Assembly (NCBI RefSeq): GCF_900155615.1
Contig: NZ_FUHT01000004.1
Coordinates: 248,001-312,000, forward strand
Direction of reading: 5' to 3'
DNA: 64,000 nt
Source of the DNA: Massiliimalia massiliensis
Lineage (GTDB): Bacteria; Bacillota; Clostridia; Oscillospirales; Ruminococcaceae
Position 1 is the stretch's first letter. Each line of letters opens with the position of its first letter. The notes beneath the pieces are model-generated. The model was not told where the DNA came from. It saw only the letters and a list, made by a program, of their open reading frames with translations, and did not search any database. A program made the position numbers and the translations under genes. Of the stretch, positions 42,184-50,262 are shown piece after piece.

Positions 42184-43413
42184 ATGACAGTATTTGAAGA
42201 ACTCCAGCGAAGAGGACTTATCGCGCAGTCAACCCATTTGGATAAGATTGAAGAACTTTTGAACAGGGAAAAGGTCACCTTCTATATCGGCTTTGACGCA
42301 ACGGCGGACAGCCTGCATGTCGGACACTTTTTGCAGCTTGTGGTCATGTCGCATCTGCAAAAGGCAGGACACCGTCCGATTGCTCTTCTAGGAACGGGAA
42401 CTACTATGATCGGAGACCCGACCGGGAAAAGCGACATGCGCCGGATGATGACGCCGGAAGAAATCAACCACAACGCAGAATGCTTTAAACGCCAGATGTC
42501 TAAATTTATTGATTTCAGCGACGGCAAGGCGCTGATGGTGAAAAACGGCGACTGGCTGCTTAACTTTAAATATATTGACTTTATCCGCGACGTCGGGGTG
42601 CATTTCTCAGTGAACAAGATGCTGCAGGCAGAATGCTTTAAGTCCCGGATGGAACGAGGCTTAAGCTTCATGGAATTTAACTATATGCTCCTGCAGAGCT
42701 ATGACTTCCTGCACCTGTACCAGAATTACGGCTGTAAGCTCGAGCTCGGCGGGGATGACCAGTGGTCAAATATCCTCCAGGGGGTTGACCTGGTGCGCCG
42801 TGTGGAAGCAGAAGAGGTATATGGAATGACCTTTACTTTGCTGACTACCCGTGAAGGGAAGAAGATGGGAAAAACCGAGAAGGGCGCTTTGTGGCTTGAT
42901 CCGGAAAAAACCTCCCCGTATGATTTCTTCCAGTATTGGAGAAATGTCAACGATGAAGATGTCATCAACTGCATGAAGCTGATTACCTTTGTTCCAATTG
43001 AGGAGATCGAGGCGATGGAACACCTCACCGGCAGTGAACTGAACCCGGTTAAGGAACGGCTTGCCTTTGAGGTGACCAAGCTGGTGCATGGGGAAGAAGA
43101 GGCGCGGAAAGCGTTGGACGCTTCCAGGGCGCTGTTCTCCTCCAAGAGCAATACCGATGACATGCCGACTACCGAGCTGACGGCGGACGAATTTAGCGAC
43201 GGCGGCATCGGAATCCTTGACCTGATGGTGAAAACAGCGCTTTGCCCGTCTAAAGGCGAGGCAAGAAGGCTTGTTCAGCAGGGCGGTGTCTCGGTCAATG
43301 ACAAAAAGGTTGCCGCGCCGACAGAAATGGTACTGCAGGAGGCGTTCCAGGACGGCTTTATCATCGTCCGCAAAGGGAAAAAGGTATACCATAAGGTGGT
43401 ATTGAAAAAATAA
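42184..43413 (+). CDS. tyrS: Tyrosyl-tRNA synthetase
   Basis: The enzyme charges tRNA-Tyr. The 409-residue class Ic synthetase has [13 protein letters not shown] (HIGH motif), [35 protein letters not shown] and the KMSKS-equivalent [17 protein letters not shown]-terminal S4 domain ([20 protein letters not shown]) completes it. ATG 42184 is the family start; an extension into the T-box is not used. Regulation is by the T-box upstream. Confidence 0.97.
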   Translation: MTVFEELQRRGLIAQSTHLDKIEELLNREKVTFYIGFDATADSLHVGHFLQLVVMSHLQKAGHRPIALLGTGTTMIGDPTGKSDMRRMMTPEEINHNAECFKRQMSKFIDFSDGKALMVKNGDWLLNFKYIDFIRDVGVHFSVNKMLQAECFKSRMERGLSFMEFNYMLLQSYDFLHLYQNYGCKLELGGDDQWSNILQGVDLVRRVEAEEVYGMTFTLLTTREGKKMGKTEKGALWLDPEKTSPYDFFQYWRNVNDEDVINCMKLITFVPIEEIEAMEHLTGSELNPVKERLAFEVTKLVHGEEEARKALDASRALFSSKSNTDDMPTTELTADEFSDGGIGILDLMVKTALCPSKGEARRLVQQGGVSVNDKKVAAPTEMVLQEAFQDGFIIVRKGKKVYHKVVLKK

Positions 43414-43427
43414 GAAGCCTGTATTTT

Positions 43428-43467
43428 CAGGGCATTTCCAGACATGTCTGATGGAAATGCCCTTTAT
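43428..43467 (+). terminator. Terminator of tyrS
   Basis: An 11-bp stem, gggcatttcca (43430-43440) with its complement (43452-43462), and an 11-base loop is followed by TTTATA. Confidence 0.8.
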
Positions 43468-43502
43468 ACATTTGTCATAGATTTGAAAGCCCTTTTTTGT
43501 AT

Positions 43503-43564
43503 AAAACACAAATTTCAGAACATACTTCTAGTATACCTGTAACATGTTACAAATTTTGTGTTTT
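43503..43564 (+). repeat. Inverted repeats with a 14-bp palindrome upstream of the phosphonate/exporter operon
   Basis: aaaacacaaa (43503-43512) is repeated in inverted form as tttgtgtttt (43555-43564). Between them are atact-TCT-agtat (about 43522-43534) and the perfect 14-base palindrome tgtaacatgttaca (43538-43551). The group sits 25 bases before the -35 of the next promoter, in an otherwise gene-free stretch. It looks like an operator region, but I recognise no regulator. Confidence 0.55.
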
Positions 43565-43588
43565 GCTGCCTATTCAGGCTGGCTTTAT

Positions 43589-43617
43589 TTGACAAATAGG
43601 GAAAAAAAGTGTATTAT
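43589..43617 (+). promoter_or_regulatory. Promoter of the exporter/phosphonate operon
   Basis: TTGACA (43589-43594), a 17-base spacer and TATTAT (43612-43617) lie 82 bases before the first gene. The next terminator on this strand is at 51487, so one transcript of about 7.9 kb is possible. Confidence 0.82.
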
Positions 43618-43699
43618 GTATGGTGCTTAACTATATTGATGATCCTTTCAACTGCCGGTTTTTTGCCGGAAAAGAAATCATTTTAAGTAGGAGTTTGTA

Positions 43700-44482
43700 A
43701 TGAGCCGTTTTTTTCATGACTTACATAAATACAAAAATTATACGATCTATTCAGCAAAATCGGACTTAAAATCAGAAGTAGCCAGTTCTTATTTAAATTG
43801 GCTGTGGTGGATATTAGATCCGATTTGTTTTATGTTGATCTATACCTTTATTTTTGGCGTGGTATTTGACGCTTCGGAGCAGTATTTTCCGGTCTTTATT
43901 TTTATCGGGTTAACGATGTGGAACTTTTTTAACCGCCTGATGCTTTCCAGCATAAAGATTGTAAAAAGCAATAAATCGATTGTTTCCAAAGTCTATCTCC
44001 CAAAGTACATCCTGATATTGGAAAAGATGGGCGTTGAAGCCTTTAAAATGGGGATTTCCTTCCTGATTGTCATTGCGATGATGATTGTTTACCGCGTTCC
44101 GGTAACCTGGAATATCCTCTGCGCCATCCCGATTCTGATTGTATTTTTCATCATCTGTTTTGGGTTTGCCACCATCCTGCTCCACTTCGGCGTGTTTGTG
44201 CAGGATTTGTTTAACGTGACTCAGATCGGCCTGCGGCTTGTGTTTTATATGACGGGGATCTTCTATAATTTGTCTACCAGAATTCCATCTCCCTACAGCG
44301 ATTATCTGTCCCATCTAAATCCTGTCGCCTTTTTAATGACTTCCATGCGGAAGGCGCTGCTCTACGGGGAAATGATTAGCTGGAAATGGCTGGGGCTATG
44401 GTGTCTGGTCGGCCTGCTGATTTCTGCTGTTGGAATCCACACAATTTATAAAAATGAAAACAGTTATGTCAAGGTGTTGTAA
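43700..44482 (+). CDS. ABC-2 type polysaccharide exporter permease (TagG/Wzm-like)
   Basis: The 260-residue membrane protein has six hydrophobic segments and the family features: a cytoplasmic amphipathic start (YKNYTIYSAKSDLKSEVASSY), the LWWILDPICFMLIYTFIFGVVF helix pair, and LNPVAFLMTSMRKALLYGE near the end. This is the layout of permeases that export lipid-linked glycans or teichoic acids. The ATPase partner follows 2 bases after the stop. Neighbouring genes suggest that the cargo is a phosphonate-bearing polymer, by inference. Confidence 0.92.
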   Translation: MSRFFHDLHKYKNYTIYSAKSDLKSEVASSYLNWLWWILDPICFMLIYTFIFGVVFDASEQYFPVFIFIGLTMWNFFNRLMLSSIKIVKSNKSIVSKVYLPKYILILEKMGVEAFKMGISFLIVIAMMIVYRVPVTWNILCAIPILIVFFIICFGFATILLHFGVFVQDLFNVTQIGLRLVFYMTGIFYNLSTRIPSPYSDYLSHLNPVAFLMTSMRKALLYGEMISWKWLGLWCLVGLLISAVGIHTIYKNENSYVKVL

Positions 44483-44484
44483 AA

Positions 44485-45213
44485 ATGAGGGAATATGCAA
44501 TTGAGGTAAAAGACCTTTGTGTAAATTATCGGAACCTGCAAAAATATTCGATCAAGCAGAATTTCTTTTCCTTTAAGCGGCGGAAAACCGAACAGTTTGA
44601 AGCGGTGAAAAACGTCTCCTTTTCTGTAGAAAAGGGAGAGATTCTCGGGATTGTGGGCAGGAACGGAAGCGGGAAATCCACGCTGTTAAAAACATTGGCG
44701 GGTATTTTTTCACCTGATTCCGGGACGATTGATATGAAGGGCCATTCTGTTTCGCTTTTGTCTATCGGTGTCGGATTTCAAACCGAATTAACCGGCCGGG
44801 AAAACATTATGCTTTCTGGAATGCTTTTGGGCTTCAGCCAGGAATTTATTAAGGAAAAGATGGAAGAAATCATTGAATTTTCCGAACTGGGAAAATTTAT
44901 TGATATGCCGGTTAAGTCCTACTCCAGCGGAATGCATTCCAAGCTTGCCTTTTCGATCACCGCAATTCTTGAGACCGATATCATGATGATCGATGAAGTG
45001 CTCAGTGTGGGCGATACAAAATTTAAGAAAAAAAGCTATGCGAAAATGAAATCGTTAATTAATGACCAGGATCGTACAGTGTTGATTGTTTCACACAGCA
45101 GCGATACCCTGCGCCAGCTTTGTACCAGTATCCTCTGGCTCCATGACGGAGTAATTAAAATGCAGGGAGACACCAAAGAGGTTCTTGCGGCTTATGAGGA
45201 ATTCATGAAATAA
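44485..45213 (+). CDS. ABC transporter ATPase for polysaccharide export (TagH/Wzt-like)
   Basis: The 242-residue ATPase has Walker A IVGRNGSGKSTLLKTLAGI, the glycan-exporter-type SLLSIGVGFQTELTGRENIM, signature YSSGMHSKLAFSI, and Walker B MMIDEVLSVGD. It lacks the C-terminal carbohydrate-binding domain seen in O-antigen Wzt proteins, so cargo recognition must lie elsewhere. It pairs with the permease directly upstream. Confidence 0.94.
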   Translation: MREYAIEVKDLCVNYRNLQKYSIKQNFFSFKRRKTEQFEAVKNVSFSVEKGEILGIVGRNGSGKSTLLKTLAGIFSPDSGTIDMKGHSVSLLSIGVGFQTELTGRENIMLSGMLLGFSQEFIKEKMEEIIEFSELGKFIDMPVKSYSSGMHSKLAFSITAILETDIMMIDEVLSVGDTKFKKKSYAKMKSLINDQDRTVLIVSHSSDTLRQLCTSILWLHDGVIKMQGDTKEVLAAYEEFMK

Positions 45214-45234
45214 TACTTAAAAGGATGGATTAAA

Positions 45235-46365
45235 ATGAATATTACAGACTTTATGTCGGAAATACAGACTTTGGGAGTTGATTATTTTACCGGGGTTCCG
45301 GATTCTCAGCTCAAAGCGCTCTGCGACCACTTGATGGATCGTTTTGGTATTTGTGAGCAGCATGTTGTTGCTGCAAACGAAGGCGCTGCTGTTGGCCTGG
45401 CAGCGGGACATTATCTTGCTACCGGGAAACCGGCCATGGTTTACATGCAGAACAGTGGGATTGGCAATGCAGTCAACCCGATCTGCTCCCTGCTAAATGA
45501 CAAGGTCTATGCAATTCCGGTCTTATTTGTCATTGGCTGGCGCGGTGAACCGGGCGTACATGATGAACCGCAGCATGTTTTCCAGGGGGAAATCACCTGC
45601 AAGCTACTGGACTGCCTTGATATCGCGCATGTAGTCCTGACCCCTGAATCTACAGCAGAAGAGCTGAAAGCCGCAATGGGAGAAGCGCAAAAAGCCTTTG
45701 CGGACGGCAAATGCTATGCGGTTGTCGTGAAAAAGGGCGCGCTGAAAAATGACAAGAAGATGGTGTATCAGAACGACTGCCCCTTGAGCCGCGAAGAGAC
45801 TGTGAAGCTGATAATCAGTCAGGCAAAGAATGACGATATTTTTGTTTCTACTACCGGTAAGCTCTCCCGCGAGCTGTTTGAAGCGCGGGAAGCACGAGGG
45901 GAAGGACATGAGAAGGATTTTCTCACTGTTGGCTCAATGGGACATAGCTGTATGATCGCCCTGGGGATCGCGCAGCAGAAGAAAGAGCGCCGGGTGTTCT
46001 GCCTGGACGGCGACGGCGCTGCGCTGATGCATTTGGGCAGTCTGGCTGTACTGGGCGCAAACCAGCCGAAGAATTTTTATCATGTAGTCATCAATAACGG
46101 CGCGCATGAGACTGTTGGCGGTGTACCGACAGTCGCTTCCAAAATTGATCTTCCGGCAGCGGCAAAAGCCTTTGGATACCAGCATGTATTTACTGCCCGG
46201 ACGGAACAGGAAATTCTGGGCGCTCTCTCCGAATGCAAAAATCTGGAGGGCCCGGTTTTAATTGAAATTAAAACAAACCTCCTGTCTCGTGCAGATCTGG
46301 GACGGCCAACTACAACGCCGATCCAAAACAAAGAGGCATTCATGTCCTTCGTAGAAGGGAAATAG
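45235..46365 (+). CDS. aepY: Phosphonopyruvate decarboxylase
   Basis: This thiamine-diphosphate enzyme turns phosphonopyruvate into phosphonoacetaldehyde, which makes the unfavourable PEP mutase step irreversible. The 376-residue protein has the family start (DYFTGVPDSQLKALCDHLMD), the catalytic glutamate region VVAANEGAAVGLAAGHYLA, MQNSGIGNAVNPICSLLN, and the ThDP motif CLDGDGAALMHLG ending in VVINNGAHETVGG. Length matches Ppd. PEP mutase is three genes downstream. No 2-aminoethylphosphonate transaminase is present in the cluster. Confidence 0.93.
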   Translation: MNITDFMSEIQTLGVDYFTGVPDSQLKALCDHLMDRFGICEQHVVAANEGAAVGLAAGHYLATGKPAMVYMQNSGIGNAVNPICSLLNDKVYAIPVLFVIGWRGEPGVHDEPQHVFQGEITCKLLDCLDIAHVVLTPESTAEELKAAMGEAQKAFADGKCYAVVVKKGALKNDKKMVYQNDCPLSREETVKLIISQAKNDDIFVSTTGKLSRELFEAREARGEGHEKDFLTVGSMGHSCMIALGIAQQKKERRVFCLDGDGAALMHLGSLAVLGANQPKNFYHVVINNGAHETVGGVPTVASKIDLPAAAKAFGYQHVFTARTEQEILGALSECKNLEGPVLIEIKTNLLSRADLGRPTTTPIQNKEAFMSFVEGK

Positions 46366-46447
46366 CAGCTTTTCACCCAGGTTTCTGCATCAAGATGCAA
46401 CAACCTGCGGCGATCCGCTTGTTTTGTGAAAGGAATGGTCATAGAAG

Positions 46448-47164
46448 ATGAAAGCGCTGATTTTAAATTCCGGGCTCGGAAAACGGATGGAAGAATTAAC
46501 GGCTGACCGCCCGAAATGTATGGTCGAAATTGTTCCGGGAATCGCGGCGGTAGACCTGCAGGTTCAGAAGCTGCTTTCCTGCGGCATCCGGGACATTGTG
46601 ATGACAACCGGGCCGTTTGCTGATTTTCTGGAAGCGCATTTAACCGAACGCTATCCGGAAGCGAGAATTACGTATTTTAACAACCCGGTTTATGATAAGA
46701 CAAATTATATCTATTCCATCTATCTGGCGAGAGAAGCCCTGCGGGACGAGGATATTGTTCTGATGCATGGGGATCTTGCCTTTGAGACCAAGGTGCTCAG
46801 AACGGTGCTGGGAAGTAAAACCAGTGTGATGACCGTTGACAGTACTCTCCCGCTGCCAGAAAAGGATTTCAAGGCAGTGCTTGACGGCGAAAAGGTTGTC
46901 AAGGTCGGGGTTGAGTTTTTTGAAAATGCAGTGGAAGCACAGCCGCTTTATCTGCTGAAAAAAGAAGATTGGAACGCCTGGCTTGCGCGGATTGTTTCAT
47001 TCTGTGAAGCCGGAAACACCTCTGTTTACGCGGAGAATGCGCTCAATGAAATTGCAGACGGCCTGAACATTAGGAAGCTTGACCTGCAAGGCCAGTTTTG
47101 TGCAGAAGTTGACAATAAAGATGATCTGGAAAATTTCCGGGCTCATTTTGACTTGTTACAATAA
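46448..47164 (+). CDS. Nucleotidyltransferase (LicC/PntC-like cytidylyltransferase)
   Basis: The 238-residue protein has the NTP-transferase signature LNSGLGKRMEELTADRPKCMV, DIVLMHGDLAFETKVL with the metal-binding aspartate, YNNP-like ITYFNNPVYDKTNYIYSIYL, and a C-terminal AENALNEIADGLNIRKL. This resembles LicC-type phosphocholine and PntC-type aminoethylphosphonate cytidylyltransferases. Between phosphonopyruvate decarboxylase and PEP mutase it probably makes a CMP-phosphonate for LicD transfer. Another sugar-phosphate or choline substrate is possible. The 82-base gap before it has a small inverted repeat (tgcatc/gatgca) but no terminator. Confidence 0.85.
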   Translation: MKALILNSGLGKRMEELTADRPKCMVEIVPGIAAVDLQVQKLLSCGIRDIVMTTGPFADFLEAHLTERYPEARITYFNNPVYDKTNYIYSIYLAREALRDEDIVLMHGDLAFETKVLRTVLGSKTSVMTVDSTLPLPEKDFKAVLDGEKVVKVGVEFFENAVEAQPLYLLKKEDWNAWLARIVSFCEAGNTSVYAENALNEIADGLNIRKLDLQGQFCAEVDNKDDLENFRAHFDLLQ

Positions 47165-47188
47165 ATAAAATAATAGGAGTGAAAACAA

Positions 47189-48487
47189 ATGAAAAAGGTA
47201 TATTTAAGCCTGAGCAGCGACATTATTCACAACGGACATATTAAAATTATTTCTCGTGCGGCAGAGCTTGGAGAATTGATGGTTGGTGTGATGACCGACG
47301 AAGCAATTGCGCGTTTTAAAAGATTTCCCACTGTAACGTTTGAGGAACGCTGTGAAATTGTCAGCAGCCTGAAGGGGGTTTCCTCCGTTGTACCGCAGGA
47401 CAGCATCGACTATGAGAAGAACCTTTTGAAATATAAACCGGACATCGTTGTCCATGGCGACGACTGGCTGACCGGAACGCAGGCTCCTGTCCGCGCCAAG
47501 GTTATTAAAGTGCTTGAAAGCTACGGCGGCAAGCTGGTGGAATTCCCGTATACCGTCAATCCGGTAGAAGAAGTCATGGAAGCCGACGCAAGACGGATTC
47601 TCTCTATGCCGGAGCAGCGCCGCGGGCGGTTAAAGCAGCTCCTGAAGATGAAAAAGCCAGTCACTCTTCTGGAAGCGCACAATGGTTTGACAGGCCTGAT
47701 TATTGAAAATACTAAAATTGAGAAAAACGGGGAGATTATCCAGTTTGACGGGATGTGGGTTTCCAGCCTTTGCGATTCTACCGCAAAGGGAAAACCGGAC
47801 ATTGAGCTGGTTGACAATACCTCCCGCCTGAATACCATTGACCAGATTATGGAAGTAACCACAAAGCCGATTATCCTTGACGGGGATTCCGGCGGGCTGG
47901 TGGAGCACTTTGTATTCCTGGTAAAAACGCTGGAGCGGATGGGCGTTTCTGCGGTGATCATCGAGGATAAAGAGGGCTTGAAGAAAAATTCTCTGTTTGG
48001 TACAGAGGTTAGCCAGACCCAGTGCAGCATTGAAGCAATGAGCGAGAAAATCAAGGCCGGGAAAGAGGCTTTGACTACCCATGACTTTATGGTGATTGCG
48101 AGAATTGAAAGCCTGATTCTGGAACAGGGGATGGACGACGCGATTGCGAGGGCACGCGCTTATGTAAAAGCGGGCGCCGATGGGATTATGATTCATTCCA
48201 GACAGAAAACCCCGGATGAAATCTTTGAATTCTGCCGCATTTTCCGCGAAAAGGATAAGATCACTCCGCTGGTAGTGGTACCGACTACCTTCAATATGGT
48301 GACAGAAGAAGAATTTGCAGAGCACGGCGTCAATATCGTGATCTACGCAAATCACCTGATCCGGAGCGCATTCCCTGCTATGCAGCATACCGCCGAGCTG
48401 ATCCTGCAAAACAGCCGCTGTATGGAGGCGGACAAGCAGGTGATGCCGATCAAGGAAATTCTGACCTTGATCCCGGAAGCAAAATAG
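47189..48487 (+). CDS. pepM: Cytidylyltransferase-like / phosphoenolpyruvate mutase fusion
   Basis: The 432-residue protein joins two domains. Residues 1 to about 135 form a GCT-type cytidylyltransferase fold: LSSDIIHNGH with the HxGH motif at residues 14-17, and HGDDWLTGTQAPVR with the following KVLESYGGKLVEFPYT. Residues 150-432 form PEP mutase: LEAHNGLTGLI, ILDGDSGG with metal ligands, and the diagnostic EDKEGLKKNS at residues 259-268, the signature that separates PEP mutase from isocitrate-lyase-like relatives. PEP mutase makes phosphonopyruvate, the carbon-phosphorus bond-forming entry step. The fused domain could activate the phosphonate head group or a glycerol-type unit. Confidence 0.92.
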   Translation: MKKVYLSLSSDIIHNGHIKIISRAAELGELMVGVMTDEAIARFKRFPTVTFEERCEIVSSLKGVSSVVPQDSIDYEKNLLKYKPDIVVHGDDWLTGTQAPVRAKVIKVLESYGGKLVEFPYTVNPVEEVMEADARRILSMPEQRRGRLKQLLKMKKPVTLLEAHNGLTGLIIENTKIEKNGEIIQFDGMWVSSLCDSTAKGKPDIELVDNTSRLNTIDQIMEVTTKPIILDGDSGGLVEHFVFLVKTLERMGVSAVIIEDKEGLKKNSLFGTEVSQTQCSIEAMSEKIKAGKEALTTHDFMVIARIESLILEQGMDDAIARARAYVKAGADGIMIHSRQKTPDEIFEFCRIFREKDKITPLVVVPTTFNMVTEEEFAEHGVNIVIYANHLIRSAFPAMQHTAELILQNSRCMEADKQVMPIKEILTLIPEAK

Positions 48488-48501
48488 AAGCGGAGTTTCA
48501 T

Positions 48502-49320
48502 ATGGATGCAAACGAACTGAGAAGCCTGCAGATGACGCTGCTGGAAATCTGCTGTGAGATCGACCGGATTTGCCGGGAAGAGGGTATCCCGTATTTCATT
48601 ATAGCGGGAACCGCTCTGGGCGCGGTGCGTCACGGCGGATTTATTCCCTGGGATGACGATCTCGACATCGGGATGAAGCGGGAGGACTATGAACGGTTTT
48701 TGCAGGCGGCGCCTGGAAAGCTGAAACCGGAGTATTTTTTACAAAACCATGAAACCGATCCCAACGCGCCGTTTTATTTTACTAAAATTCGTAAAAACGG
48801 CACGCGGTTTGTGGAGAAGTACCTGAGTGGGCTTGCAATGCATCATGGCGTGTTTGTCGATATTTTTCCATTTGATCCGGCGCCGGATCATTCCAAAGAG
48901 CGGGAACGGTATTTTAAAAAAGCACGGTTTCTTGACCAGGTCTATGTTTCAAAATTTGTATCCGGTACCAGTACGCCGCAAACTGGCTTTTCAGGCAGAA
49001 TGAAGGGCCTTGTAAGAAAGTTCCTGCATATTGCCCTGAGGCCGGTGTCCGCAAAGAAACTATACTTCCGGCTGGATCGGGAAATACAGCGGTACGGCGG
49101 GCGGGAAACAGCCTGCCGCTGCTATGCTTTAACTCCGAAGCTTTTAATCCAAAATGAGAATCTGGACAATCTGGATGAAATCCTGTTTGAGGGAAAAAAG
49201 CTTTTCTGTCCGGGAAATCTCAGCGTGCATTTAACGGATTACTTTGGTGATTATATGCAGCTCCCGCCTGAAGAAAAACGGGTGGGCCATCAGCTTGAAG
49301 AAGTGCGACTATCGGAATAG
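48502..49320 (+). CDS. LicD family phosphotransferase, copy 1
   Basis: The 272-residue protein carries the LicD core: FIIAGTALGAVRHGGFIPWD followed by DDLDIGM (about residues 33-58), KNGTRFVEKYLSG, HHGVFVDIFPFD and the end YFGDYMQLPPEE. LicD proteins transfer phosphocholine or similar groups from CDP-activated donors onto surface glycans. Here the donor is more likely CMP-phosphonate, given the upstream genes. It lies 14 bases after the PEP mutase fusion. Confidence 0.93.
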   Translation: MDANELRSLQMTLLEICCEIDRICREEGIPYFIIAGTALGAVRHGGFIPWDDDLDIGMKREDYERFLQAAPGKLKPEYFLQNHETDPNAPFYFTKIRKNGTRFVEKYLSGLAMHHGVFVDIFPFDPAPDHSKERERYFKKARFLDQVYVSKFVSGTSTPQTGFSGRMKGLVRKFLHIALRPVSAKKLYFRLDREIQRYGGRETACRCYALTPKLLIQNENLDNLDEILFEGKKLFCPGNLSVHLTDYFGDYMQLPPEEKRVGHQLEEVRLSE

Positions 49321-49326
49321 ACGGTT

Positions 49327-50193
49327 ATGAGAGAATTATCATTAGAGGAATTAAAGATTGTACAATTTCATATCTTAAAGGCGTTTGCAGAGTATTGCGA
49401 TGCTCACCAGCTCCGATATTATATTGTCGCGGGAACGCTGCTTGGCGCAGTCCGGCACGGCGGCTTTATTCCCTGGGACGATGACATTGACGTTTCGATG
49501 CCGCGGCCCGATTATGAGAAGCTGCTTGAGGTTTCGGGAGGATGGATTTCCGATGTTTACCGGGTAACTTCCGTAAAAAACTGCAAGGAACATTCCCGGC
49601 TGTTTATGAAGGTAGTGGATACCCGTACCATGGCAAAACACTACTTTTATTCCGAACGGTATAAGATGAGCATCGGGATTGATATTTTTCCGCTTGACGG
49701 CGTCCCGGCAGATGAGAACGTGCGGAAGCGCTATTTCAAGAAATTGTGGTTTACGAAAAAGCTGTTTTCCTATACCCAGACCCAGCTCATGCGCGGAGGA
49801 ACAAAGCTGCGCGCCCTGATTAAGACACTTGCGGCAGTCCCAAGCCGGATGATCGGCAGGGAACGGCTTTACCGGATGGTAGAACGCCAAGCGGCTAAAT
49901 ACCCGTTTGACCAGTGTGAGGAGATCGGGATTAATTTCGGCGTATACAAGGAAAAGGAAACGGTGAAGAAGGAAGAATATCTTCCATATCACGATTTGTC
50001 GTTTGAGGGCGTCATGTTCCATGCGCCGGCAAATTATGACGCTTACTTACAGCAGCTTTATGGGGATTATATGCAGCTTCCGCCGATGGAAGCGCGCCAG
50101 CCTCACCACCCGTATACCGTTTGGTGGGAGGGTGAGGAATTCCCGGAGGACATATTGCTTCATCATGACATGGAAATGGAAAAGGCGGAATAG
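49327..50193 (+). CDS. LicD family phosphotransferase, copy 2
   Basis: The 288-residue protein has the same core as copy 1: YIVAGTLLGAVRHGGFIPWD, then DDIDVSMPRPDYEKLL, IGIDIFPLDGVPAD and the end QQLYGDYMQLPPMEARQPHH. It follows copy 1 by 6 bases. Identity between the two copies looks moderate outside the core, so they probably act on different acceptor positions or donors rather than being a recent duplication. Confidence 0.93.
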   Translation: MRELSLEELKIVQFHILKAFAEYCDAHQLRYYIVAGTLLGAVRHGGFIPWDDDIDVSMPRPDYEKLLEVSGGWISDVYRVTSVKNCKEHSRLFMKVVDTRTMAKHYFYSERYKMSIGIDIFPLDGVPADENVRKRYFKKLWFTKKLFSYTQTQLMRGGTKLRALIKTLAAVPSRMIGRERLYRMVERQAAKYPFDQCEEIGINFGVYKEKETVKKEEYLPYHDLSFEGVMFHAPANYDAYLQQLYGDYMQLPPMEARQPHHPYTVWWEGEEFPEDILLHHDMEMEKAE

Positions 50194-50202
50194 GCTGCCT
50201 TT

Positions 50203-50247
50203 TCCTTTCTTAATTTCAAAGAAAGGAAGCCTTTGCGATGCAAAGGC
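50203..50247 (+). repeat. Two hairpins before the alcohol dehydrogenase gene
   Basis: ttcctttctt pairs with aagaaaggaa (about 50207-50228), and gcctttgc pairs with gcaaaggc around GAT (50229-50247). Neither has a T-run, so they are not clear terminators. The second hairpin includes the region where ribosome sites of the next gene would lie. Confidence 0.5.
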
Positions 50248-50262
50248 GCGGTGACTATCATT

